Assembly: GCF_000511355.1 (NCBI RefSeq)
Contig: NC_023135.1
Span: 441,462-505,461, forward strand
Length of the DNA stretch: 64,000 bases
Source: Leisingera methylohalidivorans DSM 14336
Lineage (GTDB): Bacteria > Pseudomonadota > Alphaproteobacteria > Rhodobacterales > Rhodobacteraceae
Reading direction: 5' to 3'
Positions within the stretch are counted from its first letter, which is position 1. Each line of letters begins with the position of its first letter. The notes below the pieces were generated by a model. The model ran no database searches and was not told the DNA's origin. It worked only from the letters and a program-made list of their open reading frames with translations. This document shows positions 35,078-43,899 of this stretch, piece after piece. Both the position numbers and the translations under genes were made by a program.

Positions 35078-35365
35078 GCGCGTACTCCTCCTCGCTGACG
35101 ATAACGGAAGTGCCGTTCAGGCAGGGCCGGGAGCGGCACATATTTGTATACTAGCACAAAACCGCGCGAAGTGTGCGTCACAGGCCATTTATTGCCGCGC
35201 GCAGCGGGGCAGGTCTGTTGCCGGCACGGGGACAGGGGGCGGGGCGGCCGTTCGGATCACGCGGTCCGGCAAAGGCACGGGCGCCGGATCTTTCCGGTCT
35301 GGAGCACTCCGGGGTGAATTGGCCGCCAGGCCGGGAGGGGCAGCGCCCCCTTACCTGTCTCCGCC

Positions 35366-36010
35366 TTAGCGGACCGGTGCAAGGCGGGCGTCTTTCAACG
35401 TGCAATCCTTGATCACATCGCGTCCGCAGGGCACCGGGTCAAGCGATTTGGACAGGCAGATGCGGGCCTCCTGGATGGCGCTGTCCCGGCAGGTGATGGT
35501 CAGGCTGTCGCGGGACAGTCCCGGATTTTCCTTCAGAAAAGCCTCCTCTACCACTGCAGCAGGCAGGGTGACGGGGGTCTCCAGCCTGCGGAAGATGGCG
35601 GGGCGGGTGACGCGGGTGTAGGCCTCGCGCATCAGGCTGTAATACTGGCGGGCAGTCAGGCCGGAGCAGGTGCCGTGCTTCTTCCACTGGTGCCAGGCCA
35701 GGCCAGGGCTGCCCATGATATCCGCCATGTCCCGGCTCATGCGGCGGCTGGGCGGGGCGGCGGCGGTATGGCAGTAACTGGGCCAGCCGCGGTGATGCTG
35801 CGGCCACAGCCCATGCAGGGTCCAGCCATAATCATGGCGGGCATCGCATTGCTCCGCGCGGCGCGCATCGCCTTCCTGTTCGCACCAGTTCGGCGACCAG
35901 CTGAGCGCCAGCACGTAATAGTCGAATTCCCCGGCCGGCTCGCCCTCTGCCGCTGCAAAGGCGGCAAAACAGGTCAATACAGCCGCAAACCCCAGCAACA
36001 ACTTGCGCAT
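35366..36010 (-). CDS. Ribonuclease T2 family protein (secreted)
   Basis: A 214-residue endoribonuclease of the T2 family with an N-terminal signal peptide (KLLLGFAAVLTCFAAFAAAE), so it acts in the periplasm or outside. Both catalytic blocks are present: CAS I as WTLHGLWPQH and CAS II as WHQWKKHGTC, each with the active-site histidine. Eight or more cysteines allow disulfides. Likely scavenges RNA for phosphate or nucleosides. AAAGAGG lies before the ATG. Confidence 0.95.
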   Translation of the reverse strand: MRKLLLGFAAVLTCFAAFAAAEGEPAGEFDYYVLALSWSPNWCEQEGDARRAEQCDARHDYGWTLHGLWPQHHRGWPSYCHTAAAPPSRRMSRDMADIMGSPGLAWHQWKKHGTCSGLTARQYYSLMREAYTRVTRPAIFRRLETPVTLPAAVVEEAFLKENPGLSRDSLTITCRDSAIQEARICLSKSLDPVPCGRDVIKDCTLKDARLAPVR

Positions 36011-36140
36011 TGGCCTCTTTCCTTATGCATTTAAGCCGACTATATAGACCTGAAGTTCCCCGACAACGGAAACCAGACCCCGAAAGCGGGGCAGCCTTTA
36101 TCCAGGCGGCGGGGAAGATGTGTTTTAAGGAGATGAGCGG

Positions 36141-36908
36141 ATGGCAAAACCGTTGATGGCCAAGGCAACCGCCGTGTGGCTGGTGGACAATACCACAATC
36201 AGCTTCAAGCAGATCGCCGATTTCGTCGGCATGCACGAGCTGGAAATCCAAGGCATCGCTGACGGCGAAGTGGCGGTGGGCGTCAAAGGGTTCGACCCGA
36301 TGGCCAACAACCAGCTGACCCAGGATGAGATCGACAAGGCGCAGGCCAATCCGCTGCACAAGCTGAAGCTCAAGTTCAACCCGGCCGCGGCCGGCGAGGA
36401 AAAGCGCCGCGGCCCGCGCTATACCCCGCTGTCCAAACGCCAGGACCGTCCGAATTCGATCCTGTGGCTGGTCAAGTTCCACCCCGAGCTCAGCGATGGC
36501 CAGATCGCCAAGCTGGTCGGCACCACCAAGCCGACCATCCAGTCGATCCGCGAGCGCACCCATTGGAACATCTCCAGCATGCAGCCGATCGACCCGGTGG
36601 CGCTGGGCCTGTGCCGGCAGTCCGAACTGGATGCCGTCGTGCAGAAGGCCGCAGCCAAGAAAGCCGCCGAAGGCGGCGTGATGAGCGATGATGAGCGCCG
36701 CAAGCTGGTTTCGACCGAACAGTCGCTGGAGATGGGCACCGAGCCGAAGATCCCAAGCGCGATCGAGGGGCTGGAAACCTTTACCCTGGGCAGCGGCTTG
36801 AACAGTGAAGACGAGAAGAAGGAAGAGGAAATCCCGGACGCCGACAGCTTCTTCAACCTGCCCTCGGGCGGGGATGACGAGGACGACGACGAAGATCCCC
36901 GCCTCTGA
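36141..36908 (+). CDS. trcR: Cell-cycle transcriptional regulator TrcR (DUF1013)
   Basis: A 255-residue alphaproteobacterial regulator of the DUF1013/TrcR family. It contains a helix-turn-helix-like stretch (TTISFKQIADFVGMHELEIQ, about 18-37) and a second one (SDGQIAKLVGTTKPTIQSIR, about 119-138), with an acidic, low-complexity C-terminus (DDEDDDEDP). The family is linked to CtrA/GcrA cell-cycle control in Caulobacter relatives; no target is visible here. AAGGAGATGAGCGG precedes the ATG. A strong terminator follows. Confidence 0.92.
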   Translation: MAKPLMAKATAVWLVDNTTISFKQIADFVGMHELEIQGIADGEVAVGVKGFDPMANNQLTQDEIDKAQANPLHKLKLKFNPAAAGEEKRRGPRYTPLSKRQDRPNSILWLVKFHPELSDGQIAKLVGTTKPTIQSIRERTHWNISSMQPIDPVALGLCRQSELDAVVQKAAAKKAAEGGVMSDDERRKLVSTEQSLEMGTEPKIPSAIEGLETFTLGSGLNSEDEKKEEEIPDADSFFNLPSGGDDEDDDEDPRL

Positions 36909-36947
36909 TCCGGCCCGGCCCGGCGGGGCCGGTTGCAGGAACTACTT

Positions 36948-36987
36948 AAAAAGCCGCAGATCCGGTGCTCTGGATCTGCGGCTTTTT
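36948..36987 (+). terminator. Strong Rho-independent terminator after trcR
   Basis: Perfect 16-bp arms (36948-36963 and 36972-36987; AAAAAGCCGCAGATCC and its complement) with an 8-nt loop and a five-T end. Confidence 0.93.
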
Positions 36988-37216
36988 CTGTTAGAATCGA
37001 CACTCTACGTTACAATATGTTGACTATCTGCCTCCGTTTTGCGCAGCATGATGTTGCGGCTTGTTGTGTTCCAGATTGTCCGCAAAGCCCGGGGTGCGGG
37101 AAATGCCTTTTGTTTCGGGGCGGGTTTCCCATTCGCAGAGACCGGGGAGTTAATGAGTATTGCCAGCGGTCCGGTCTTGCAGGCCTGCCCGTGAAGGGAT
37201 GGCAGGAGTACAAGCA

Positions 37217-39355
37217 ATGGACGCAGCAGGGGCCGCGGCGCTTGGGGAAGGCAGCCGCTTGGATCTGGAGACACTGGCCTGTTTGAGCGGCCTGGAGTTC
37301 TGCCAGGAATTTGTCGATCAGCTGGCGCAGGCCTATGCGGCCGATCTGGTTACCGTGGGTGAGCTGAAGGTCAAGGAGACCGAGCGCATCATGGTGCTGG
37401 CTAGCTGGTTCGACGGGCTGCAGCTGGGGGATTTCGAATACGAAAGCCGCGGGACGCCGTGCCATGATGTGGTGCTGAGCGGCAACCCGCATGTATTCCT
37501 CTGCCAGGTGCAGGAGCTGTACCCGGATGACAAGATGTTGAGCGAGGACGGCATCCAAAGCTATGCCGGGGTCGCCCTGAAAAACGCCGATGGCGCGGCG
37601 ATCGGCCTGATCCAGGCCGCCTGGCGCCACGAAATCGACGGCGCGCTGGCGCAGCAGATCGTGGCCGAGATGCAGCACTTCGCGCCCCGGCTCGGGGCGG
37701 AGGCCGCCGCACTGCAGACACTGGCCACGCTGGCGGCGCTGGCTGAAGGGCCGGGCGGCACCTCGCCGCGCGCGGCCTTCCGGCATCTGGCCGAGCAGCT
37801 GCAGGGCGCGTTCAAGGTGCGCTCGGCCTTCATTGCGGAATGCCGCGGCGACAGGCCGGAGTGTTTCCGGATGCTGGCTTGCTGCTGTGACGGGCAGCAG
37901 ATGAAGGGCATGGAAGACACGGTTGTGCCCTATGACGGCACCCCTTGCGCGTTGTTAAAAGGGCGGAAGGAATTCCTGGTGCCGGACGGGCTGCAGGAAG
38001 CGTTTCCGGAGCAGGCGCAGTACCGCAGCCGGAACCTGCACTCTTACCTGGGCATCGCGCTGACCGATGCGGAGGGCACGGAGATCGGGCATTTTGCGCT
38101 GCAGCACGACCGCGAAATCAGGCGGAGCAAGCTGGACAGCGGTCTGAGCGCGTCCTTTGCCGCGCGGATCGGGCTGGAGCTGCGCCGCCGCAAGGCGGAA
38201 AGGCGCCGCAGCCAGGCGGAAGAGGCGCTGCTGATCAAGCGCAAGACTGAGAGCCTGGGATTGCTGGCGGGCACCATCGCGCATGATTTCAACAATCTGC
38301 TGGCCTCGATGCAGGGCCGGGCCGAACTGGCGCTGGCGCATCTGGATGCCGCGCATCCGGCAGAGGCGCATCTGCAGGAGCTCGAACAGGGGCTGCAGGC
38401 CTCTGGCTTGCTGGTCCGGCAGCTGTTGAACTACGCCAAGGGCGGCGACAGCCGGGAGCAGGGGGTCTGTGATCTGAACGCGATCGTGCAACAGGCCATG
38501 GCGCTGGTCCCGGATGCGCGCAAGATGGGCAAACAGGTGGTGCTCGACCTGGAACAGGGGGCGCTGACGGCCCGGATGGATCCGTCGCAGGTGAGCCAGC
38601 TTGTGCAGAACCTGGTGTTCAACGCGGCAGAAGCGATCGGGCCGGGCGCGGGCACTGTCACGGTCACCACCCGGCGGACCAGCCTGAGCGATGCAGAACG
38701 GCGCAAACTGCTGAAAGGCCGGACCATGCCGGCCGGCGCCTGCCTGCTGCTGGAGGTGCGCGATACCGGCAGCGGCATGGGCCGCGGGACCGTGACCCGG
38801 ATCTTTGACCCGTTCTTTACCACCAAGCCCGGCGGGCGCGGGCTTGGGATGGCCGCGGCGCTGGGGATCATCAGCCGCCATCAGGGCGGCCTGGCGGTGG
38901 AAAGCCGCGAGGGCGGGGGCAGTGCCTTCCGCTTTTATTTTTCAGCCTGCGCCGCGGAACCGGCGGCCGCGGCAGCTGTGCCGGTGCGGGAGCGCAGCCT
39001 GGCGGTGCGGCAGGTTCTGGTGGTGGATGACGAGGACACCGTGCGCCGGGCTGTGGCCGGGCTATTGCAGCTGCGCGGCTGCAAAGTGCTGCAGGCCGAT
39101 GGCTATGACGCGGCGCTGGCGCTGTTGCAGACGGCAGGGCCGTTCGATGGCGCGGTGATCGACATGAGCATGCCGGGGCGCGGCGGCTGGGAGACCCTGG
39201 CGGGCCTGCGCAAGATCCAGCCCGGGCTGAAGGCGGTGATGATGAGCGGCTTTGCCATCAGCGCCGTGGCGGCGGGGTTTCCGGATCTGTCCGAGGTTCC
39301 GGTGCTGGACAAACCGTTTACCAAGGAAAAGCTGTACAGGGCGGTTTTCACCTGA
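37217..39355 (+). CDS. Hybrid histidine kinase with tandem GAF-like domains and a receiver
   Basis: A 712-residue soluble sensor kinase. Two GAF-like modules occupy about residues 15-155 and 175-330; both share a GTPC motif (ESRGTPCHDVV and YDGTPCALLKG) and a late SYxGxAL strand (GIQSYAGVALKN, LHSYLGIALTD), so they look like an internal duplication. The HisKA motif GTIAHDFNNLLA has phospho-accepting His356, followed by an ATPase domain (NLVFNAAEAIGPG; DTGSGM; GRGLGMAA) and a C-terminal receiver with Asp649 (GAVIDMSMPG). No membrane segment. The ATG at 37217 has GCAGGAG at good spacing. Signal and partner are unknown. Confidence 0.93.
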   Translation: MDAAGAAALGEGSRLDLETLACLSGLEFCQEFVDQLAQAYAADLVTVGELKVKETERIMVLASWFDGLQLGDFEYESRGTPCHDVVLSGNPHVFLCQVQELYPDDKMLSEDGIQSYAGVALKNADGAAIGLIQAAWRHEIDGALAQQIVAEMQHFAPRLGAEAAALQTLATLAALAEGPGGTSPRAAFRHLAEQLQGAFKVRSAFIAECRGDRPECFRMLACCCDGQQMKGMEDTVVPYDGTPCALLKGRKEFLVPDGLQEAFPEQAQYRSRNLHSYLGIALTDAEGTEIGHFALQHDREIRRSKLDSGLSASFAARIGLELRRRKAERRRSQAEEALLIKRKTESLGLLAGTIAHDFNNLLASMQGRAELALAHLDAAHPAEAHLQELEQGLQASGLLVRQLLNYAKGGDSREQGVCDLNAIVQQAMALVPDARKMGKQVVLDLEQGALTARMDPSQVSQLVQNLVFNAAEAIGPGAGTVTVTTRRTSLSDAERRKLLKGRTMPAGACLLLEVRDTGSGMGRGTVTRIFDPFFTTKPGGRGLGMAAALGIISRHQGGLAVESREGGGSAFRFYFSACAAEPAAAAAVPVRERSLAVRQVLVVDDEDTVRRAVAGLLQLRGCKVLQADGYDAALALLQTAGPFDGAVIDMSMPGRGGWETLAGLRKIQPGLKAVMMSGFAISAVAAGFPDLSEVPVLDKPFTKEKLYRAVFT

Positions 39356-39503
39356 GCCCGGGGGCTTTGGCGCCGGCGGAAGACTCCCGCGCCTGCAGGT
39401 GCCCCTGACGGGCCCCCTTGGCAGCCTTGGGCCCGGCGCCGCACTGGCGCGCGGCGGGGGGCGCCGGGCAGAAACCTTGCCTTTCACTCCGGGCGAAAGC
39501 CGG

Positions 39504-40400
39504 TCAGCCGGCGCTGCGGGGGCTGACGCCACCCAGCAGCCAGTCGCGGACCCGTTCGATCCGGCTGGTGCCTGCCTTGGCCTGCGGTGTCAGCAGGTAG
39601 TAGGCGCTGGCGGGTGTGCAGCGGTGGGGATGGGCCTGGATCAGCGTGCCCTCGGCCAGTTCGCGGCGCACCAGAAGCTCCGGCAGGATGGCAACGCCAT
39701 GGCCGTATTTCACCGCATCGATCAGCATTTCGAACTGGCTGAACAGCGGCCCGGCCGGGCGGCTCTGCAGGGGCGCGCCCAGGTCGTCGAACCAGATCTG
39801 CCAGCTCAGCGGGCGGGTGCTGTGCTGCAGCGCCGGAAGGTCGAGCAGGCCGGAGGCGGCTTGCAGCGGACGCGCCAGCAGGCCGGGGGCGGCAACGGCA
39901 ATCAGCGTTTCCGGCATCAGCAGATCCGCGCGAAAGCCCGGCCAGGGCGGATCGCCCTGCACGATGGCCAGATCCACCAGGCTGGGATCCACCTGGGCAT
40001 TGTCCAGATAGGTGATGGTATTGACCGTCAGCCGCGGCTGCGTCTGCGCCAGCGCTGCCAGGCGCGGCATCAGCCAGCGGCTGCCCAGCGTCGGATAGGT
40101 GCCGATATTCAGCGCGCCGTAAGGGTTGTCGCGGGTGCGCAGGCGGTAAAAGGTGGCCTCCAGCGCTTCCAATTGCGGTGCCAGCTCCTCCAGCAGCATC
40201 CGTCCGGCACCGCTGAGCCGCACCCGCTGGCGTTCGCGCTTGAACAGGGTTTGGCCGGTCAGCGCCTCCAGGCTCTGGATCTGGCGGCTGAAAGCGCTTT
40301 GCGACAGGTTCATCTGCCGGGCGCCCTGGGCAAAGCTGCCGGAACGGGCGGCGGCCTCGAAACACAGGAGGGCAGAGGTGGGCGGGATCTTGCGGCGCAT
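39504..40400 (-). CDS. LysR family transcriptional regulator (GcvA-like)
   Basis: A 298-residue regulator with N-terminal helix-turn-helix GSFAQGARQMNLSQSAFSRQ (about 20-39) and a full effector-binding domain. The open frame extends 34 codons upstream, but family similarity begins at MRRKIPPTSALLCFEAAARS, so the start is placed at 40400. It is divergent from the beta-hydroxylase/threonine aldolase pair (139 bp), which it very likely regulates, perhaps in response to an amino acid. Confidence 0.93.
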   Translation of the reverse strand: MRRKIPPTSALLCFEAAARSGSFAQGARQMNLSQSAFSRQIQSLEALTGQTLFKRERQRVRLSGAGRMLLEELAPQLEALEATFYRLRTRDNPYGALNIGTYPTLGSRWLMPRLAALAQTQPRLTVNTITYLDNAQVDPSLVDLAIVQGDPPWPGFRADLLMPETLIAVAAPGLLARPLQAASGLLDLPALQHSTRPLSWQIWFDDLGAPLQSRPAGPLFSQFEMLIDAVKYGHGVAILPELLVRRELAEGTLIQAHPHRCTPASAYYLLTPQAKAGTSRIERVRDWLLGGVSPRSAG

Positions 40401-40538
40401 CGCCCGCAGCCTGCCACATGTTGCATTTTTTGCAATACGGATTGCGAAAGACCGGCTGTTTCCGCAGCTCCTGGCCTGCCAGTATCGCATTCCAAGCATC
40501 ACTCCTCGCGATCAGCACACAGAATGGGAGCCCGCAAT

Positions 40539-41216
40539 ATGAGTTTTAAGCCACAGATCAACGACGCCGATGTGCAGGCTGTCACCAGCGCTATGGGCAC
40601 CATGCCGGGGTCGGCTTCGGTGGCGGAGTTTGTGCCCGGGCCGGGCATCCAGCGGCTGGAGATGCAGTTTGACATCGAAAAGCTGCAGGCGGCGCTGGAG
40701 GAGTGCCTGAAGCGCGAGGCCTTCATGGGCGGCTTGCAGGACCAGGGCTTTGCCGCTCTGCCGCTGACCCGGCGCCCCGGGCAGACCGAATGGACCGCCA
40801 ATGATCTTTCGGGCCGCTACTGGCTGCGCGCCGATGGCCGCTATGTCGAGGAGCCGCGCGAGGAGCTGGTGCCGGAAGTGGATTTTTCCGAGTTCAATCC
40901 CAAGTTCAAAGGCACCTATTTAGAGCATGTGCATACAGAACTGGCCAAGCGTTTTCCGATCGGGCGCACACGGGTGCTGTCCAAGGGGCTGTACAATTGC
41001 AACTCCTGGCACCGCGATCCGGAACCGCGATTGCATATTCCGGTAATCACCAATCCCGGCGCCTTGTTTATCGTGAATCATCACGTCACGCATCTGCCGG
41101 CCGATGGCTCGGTCTATTTCACCGATACCCGCGGCTATCACACCGCCTTGAACGGCGGCGAGACCCGGCGCGTCCACGTCGTGGCGGCGCTGGCCTATGA
41201 TCAGGTGACGGCATGA
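40539..41216 (+). CDS. Aspartyl/asparaginyl beta-hydroxylase family dioxygenase
   Basis: A 225-residue Fe(II)/2-oxoglutarate-dependent hydroxylase of the Asp_Arg_Hydrox type, expected to hydroxylate the beta carbon of an amino acid, free or in a peptide. Metal ligands are visible as HRDPEPRLHIPV (His158, Asp160) and the distal RGYHTALNGGE (His201), with the 2-oxoglutarate arginine at ETRRVHVVA (Arg210 or 211). Residues 1-125 form a helper region. No signal peptide, so it acts in the cytosol. Its stop overlaps the next gene's start (ATGA), coupling it to a threonine aldolase. Confidence 0.88.
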   Translation: MSFKPQINDADVQAVTSAMGTMPGSASVAEFVPGPGIQRLEMQFDIEKLQAALEECLKREAFMGGLQDQGFAALPLTRRPGQTEWTANDLSGRYWLRADGRYVEEPREELVPEVDFSEFNPKFKGTYLEHVHTELAKRFPIGRTRVLSKGLYNCNSWHRDPEPRLHIPVITNPGALFIVNHHVTHLPADGSVYFTDTRGYHTALNGGETRRVHVVAALAYDQVTA

Positions 41217-42262
41217 GCCGGTACGCTGGGCTGGCGGGGGCGGGCAAGGGGGCCGCAATCTGTGATCTGCGCAGCGATACGCTGACGCGGCCGGATGCGG
41301 GGATGATGCAGGCAATCCAGGCGGCGGAGCTGGGCGATGACGTCTATGGCGAAGATCCGCAGGTGAACCGGCTGGAGGCGGTGCTGGCCGAACGTCTGGG
41401 CAAGGACGCGGCGCTGTTCCTGCCCACCGGCACCATGAGCAACCTGGCGGGGCTGCTGGCCCATTGCCGGCGCGGCGAAGAGATCATCCTGGGCGCGGAG
41501 TATCACGTTTATGCCTACGAGGCCGCCGGCGCCTCGGTTCTGGGCGGGGTTTCGCTGTGCCCGGTGCCGGTGCGCGCAGACGGCGCGTTGGACCCCGGCG
41601 CGGTCGCCGGGGCGGTCAAGGCGGATGACAGCCATCTGGCCGTCAGCCGCCTGCTGTCGCTGGAGAACACCCACAACGGTCTGGCAGTGCCGCTGGCGGA
41701 TATGGCGGCAACGGCTGATGCGGGACGCGGCGCCGGGCTGGCGGTGCATCTGGACGGGGCGCGGTTCTTTAATGCCACGGTGGCGCTGGGCTGTGCCGAA
41801 ACAGAGCTGGCCGGGTTGATGGATACGATCTCGGTCTGCCTGTCCAAAGGGCTGGGCGCGCCTGCGGGGTCGGTTCTGGCGGGGCCGGGGGATCTGATCG
41901 CCAGGGCGCGGCGGTGGCGCAAGATGCTGGGCGGCGGTATGCGCCAGGCCGGGGTGCTGGCCGCGGCCGGGCTTTATGCATTGGACCGCAACGTGGCGCG
42001 GCTGGCAGAGGATCACGCGCGGGCCGGGGAACTGGCCGGGGAGCTGCGCAGCCTGGGGGCGGGCGAGGTATCGCAGGCCACCAACATGGTGTTCTTCACG
42101 CCGGGGGACGGGCGCAATGACGCATTGCGCGCGCATCTGGCAGCCAGGGGCGCGGTGATCGGCGGCGGCAGCTCCGGCGCGATCCGCATGGTGCTGCACA
42201 AAGACGTCGATGACGGCGCTTTGGACTGCGCGGTTCAAGGGCTGAAAAGCTTCTACGGCTGA
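41213..42262 (+). CDS. ltaE: Low-specificity threonine aldolase family protein
   Basis: A 349-residue PLP enzyme that cleaves beta-hydroxy amino acids such as threonine to glycine and an aldehyde. It shows DLRSDTLTRPDAGMMQAIQA near the start, cofactor aspartate in HLDGARFFNATVALG (Asp181) and PLP lysine in VCLSKGLGAPAGSVL (Lys212). Its start lies inside the upstream hydroxylase gene, so the two are translationally coupled. The pair suggests hydroxylation then retro-aldol cleavage. Substrate and stereochemistry cannot be read from sequence; 3-hydroxyaspartate aldolase activity is conceivable. Confidence 0.92.
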   Translation: MSRYAGLAGAGKGAAICDLRSDTLTRPDAGMMQAIQAAELGDDVYGEDPQVNRLEAVLAERLGKDAALFLPTGTMSNLAGLLAHCRRGEEIILGAEYHVYAYEAAGASVLGGVSLCPVPVRADGALDPGAVAGAVKADDSHLAVSRLLSLENTHNGLAVPLADMAATADAGRGAGLAVHLDGARFFNATVALGCAETELAGLMDTISVCLSKGLGAPAGSVLAGPGDLIARARRWRKMLGGGMRQAGVLAAAGLYALDRNVARLAEDHARAGELAGELRSLGAGEVSQATNMVFFTPGDGRNDALRAHLAARGAVIGGGSSGAIRMVLHKDVDDGALDCAVQGLKSFYG

Positions 42263-42275
42263 AATGCCGGGGAAG

Positions 42276-42360
42276 GCCGCGCCCGCGCTTGGCGGGCGCG
42301 GCTCCGGAAAATTCGAATTTTCCGGCCAAAATTCTTTGAAGAATTTTCGACGTCCGGACG
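42276..42360. repeat. Stack of four palindromes between convergent ltaE and recR
   Basis: Within 85 bp lie GCCGCGCCCGC with its complement (42276-42286/42292-42302), a perfect 22-bp palindrome of half-site CCGGAAAATTC (42304-42325), AAAATTCTT/AAGAATTTT (42328-42347) and CGTCCGGACG (42351-42360). The AT-rich palindromes stand out from the GC-rich surroundings. They end six bases before the recR stop. I recall this arrangement as a repeated intergenic element in roseobacters; a bidirectional terminator role is plausible. Confidence 0.8.
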
Positions 42361-42365
42361 CGCCG

Positions 42366-42965
42366 TCAGATTTCCTTCCGCGCCCTGAGGGCTGCGGAGA
42401 TCGTGCCGTCGTCCAGATAGTCCAGCTCGCCGCCGATCGGCACGCCCTGGGCCAGCGAGGTCAGCCTGACCTGGCCCTGCAGCTGGTCGGCGATGTAATG
42501 CGCGGTGGTCTGGCCGTCGATGGTGGCGTTGAGCGCCAGGATCACTTCGCTGACACCTTCGGTTGCCACCCGGTCCACGAGCCGGGGAATGCGCAGATCC
42601 TCCGGTCCCACCGCATCCAGCGCCGACAAGGTGCCGCCCAGCACATGGTAACGGCCCTTGAACACCAACGCCCGCTCCATCGCCCAGAGGTCGGCCACAT
42701 CCTCGACCACGCACAGCTCGCCATTGGCGCGCTCCGGGTCGGTGCAAAGCGGGCAGATCTCGCGGGTGCCGATGTTGCCGCAGTTGAGGCACTCGCGCGC
42801 GGTGGCGGCGACCTCGGTCATCACATCGGCCAGGGGGGTCAGCAGCAGCGCCCGCTTGCGGATCAGATGCAGCACCGCACGGCGGGCCGAGCGCGGGCCC
42901 AGCCCCGGCAGCTTGGCCATCAGGGCAATCAGGTCTTCGATGTCGCTGGTGGAGTTTCTGATCAT
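42366..42965 (-). CDS. recR: Recombination mediator protein RecR
   Basis: A 199-residue DNA repair protein that with RecO/RecF loads RecA at gaps. It has the N-terminal helix-hairpin-helix [20 protein letters not shown], the zinc finger [16 protein letters not shown] and a Toprim domain (ICPLCTD through [17 protein letters not shown]). The start at 42965 has AAAGGCCCGAGGC upstream; an ATG nine codons earlier is an alternative. It belongs to the recR-ybaB-dnaX run on one strand, though a terminator lies between ybaB and recR. Confidence 0.97.
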   Translation of the reverse strand: MIRNSTSDIEDLIALMAKLPGLGPRSARRAVLHLIRKRALLLTPLADVMTEVAATARECLNCGNIGTREICPLCTDPERANGELCVVEDVADLWAMERALVFKGRYHVLGGTLSALDAVGPEDLRIPRLVDRVATEGVSEVILALNATIDGQTTAHYIADQLQGQVRLTSLAQGVPIGGELDYLDDGTISAALRARKEI

Positions 42966-43243
42966 GCCTCGGGCCTTTGTCTGCTGTGCCATATAGGCTG
43001 ATTGCAGCAGCAAAGCGCAAGGGCAGGGCCGCAATATGTTCAGGGTTTGTTTTGCCGCGGGACCTGCCAGGGCGTGCGCCTTGAAAACAGGAAGGCAGCT
43101 GTCTGCGCCAGTAAGTTGAGCCGGCGGGCACCGGGGCGTAATGCCCGGCTGACCGGGGTCGAGGCACTGTGCAGCGGTCAGTGCTGCCTGACGTTCCGGC
43201 TGGAAATGCGCAGAGGCACGAAAGGAAGCTGTGCCGCAAGGAA

Positions 43244-43270
43244 AAAGGCGGCCCATGGCGGGCCGCCTTT
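43244..43270 (-). terminator. Terminator after ybaB
   Basis: Arms AAAGGCGGCCC and GGGCCGCCTTT around a 5-nt loop, on the minus strand followed by TTCC. It separates ybaB from recR, so the roughly 280 bp between this hairpin and the recR start (42966-43243) should contain a recR promoter; I see no clear consensus or gene there. Confidence 0.85.
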
Positions 43271-43292
43271 GGTCTGGCATCGCTGGCAGCAT

Positions 43293-43637
43293 TCAGAACG
43301 GCAGCTTGATGTCCTTGGGCAGACCCATGCTTTCGGTCAGCTTGGCCATCTCTTCCTGCGCCTTTTCCGCGGCCTTGGCCTGGGCGTCCTTGATGGCGGC
43401 CAGGATCAGGTCCTCGACCACTTCCTTGTCATCGCCATTGAAGATCGACGGGTCGATATCCAGGCCCTTGAGGTCGCCCTTGGCGGACGCCGTGGCCTTG
43501 ACCAGGCCGGCGCCGGCCTCGCCCGTCACCATCACATTGTGCAGCTCTTCCTGCATCTGGGCCATCTTGCCCTGCAGTTCCTGTGCCGATTTCATCATCT
43601 TGGCCATATCGCCAAGGCCGCCGAGGCCTTTGAGCAT
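43293..43637 (-). CDS. ybaB: YbaB/EbfC family nucleoid-associated protein
   Basis: A 114-residue DNA-binding protein of the YbaB/EbfC family. The start MLKGLGGLGDMAKMMKSAQE and the central EAGAGLVKATASAKGDLKGL match the family. A glutamine/glutamate-rich helix at about 15-35 is typical of the dimer tweezer. AGGAGATACCCC precedes the ATG. The dnaX-ybaB-recR order is conserved in many bacteria. Confidence 0.96.
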   Translation of the reverse strand: MLKGLGGLGDMAKMMKSAQELQGKMAQMQEELHNVMVTGEAGAGLVKATASAKGDLKGLDIDPSIFNGDDKEVVEDLILAAIKDAQAKAAEKAQEEMAKLTESMGLPKDIKLPF

Positions 43638-43899
43638 GGGGTATCTCCTGAGATTCCGGTTTGCAGCGTAGATACGGGGGGCGGGGGCGTGAAACAAGGG
43701 GGAAGCGTTGGATTGCAGAGGGTCCGGCGTGTTTCCCCATACCGCCCGGCCCTTCGCCCGGGAGGGCGCATTGCCGCCTTCAGGCCGACGAGGCTGCAGC
43801 GTTTCAGGCGGATGCTGTGCCATTCCTCGGGCACGCCGGGTGGCTTCCCAGGCCCAGTTCCAGGCCCGGGCGCGTCCCGCACCGCGGCTTCATCAGAGT

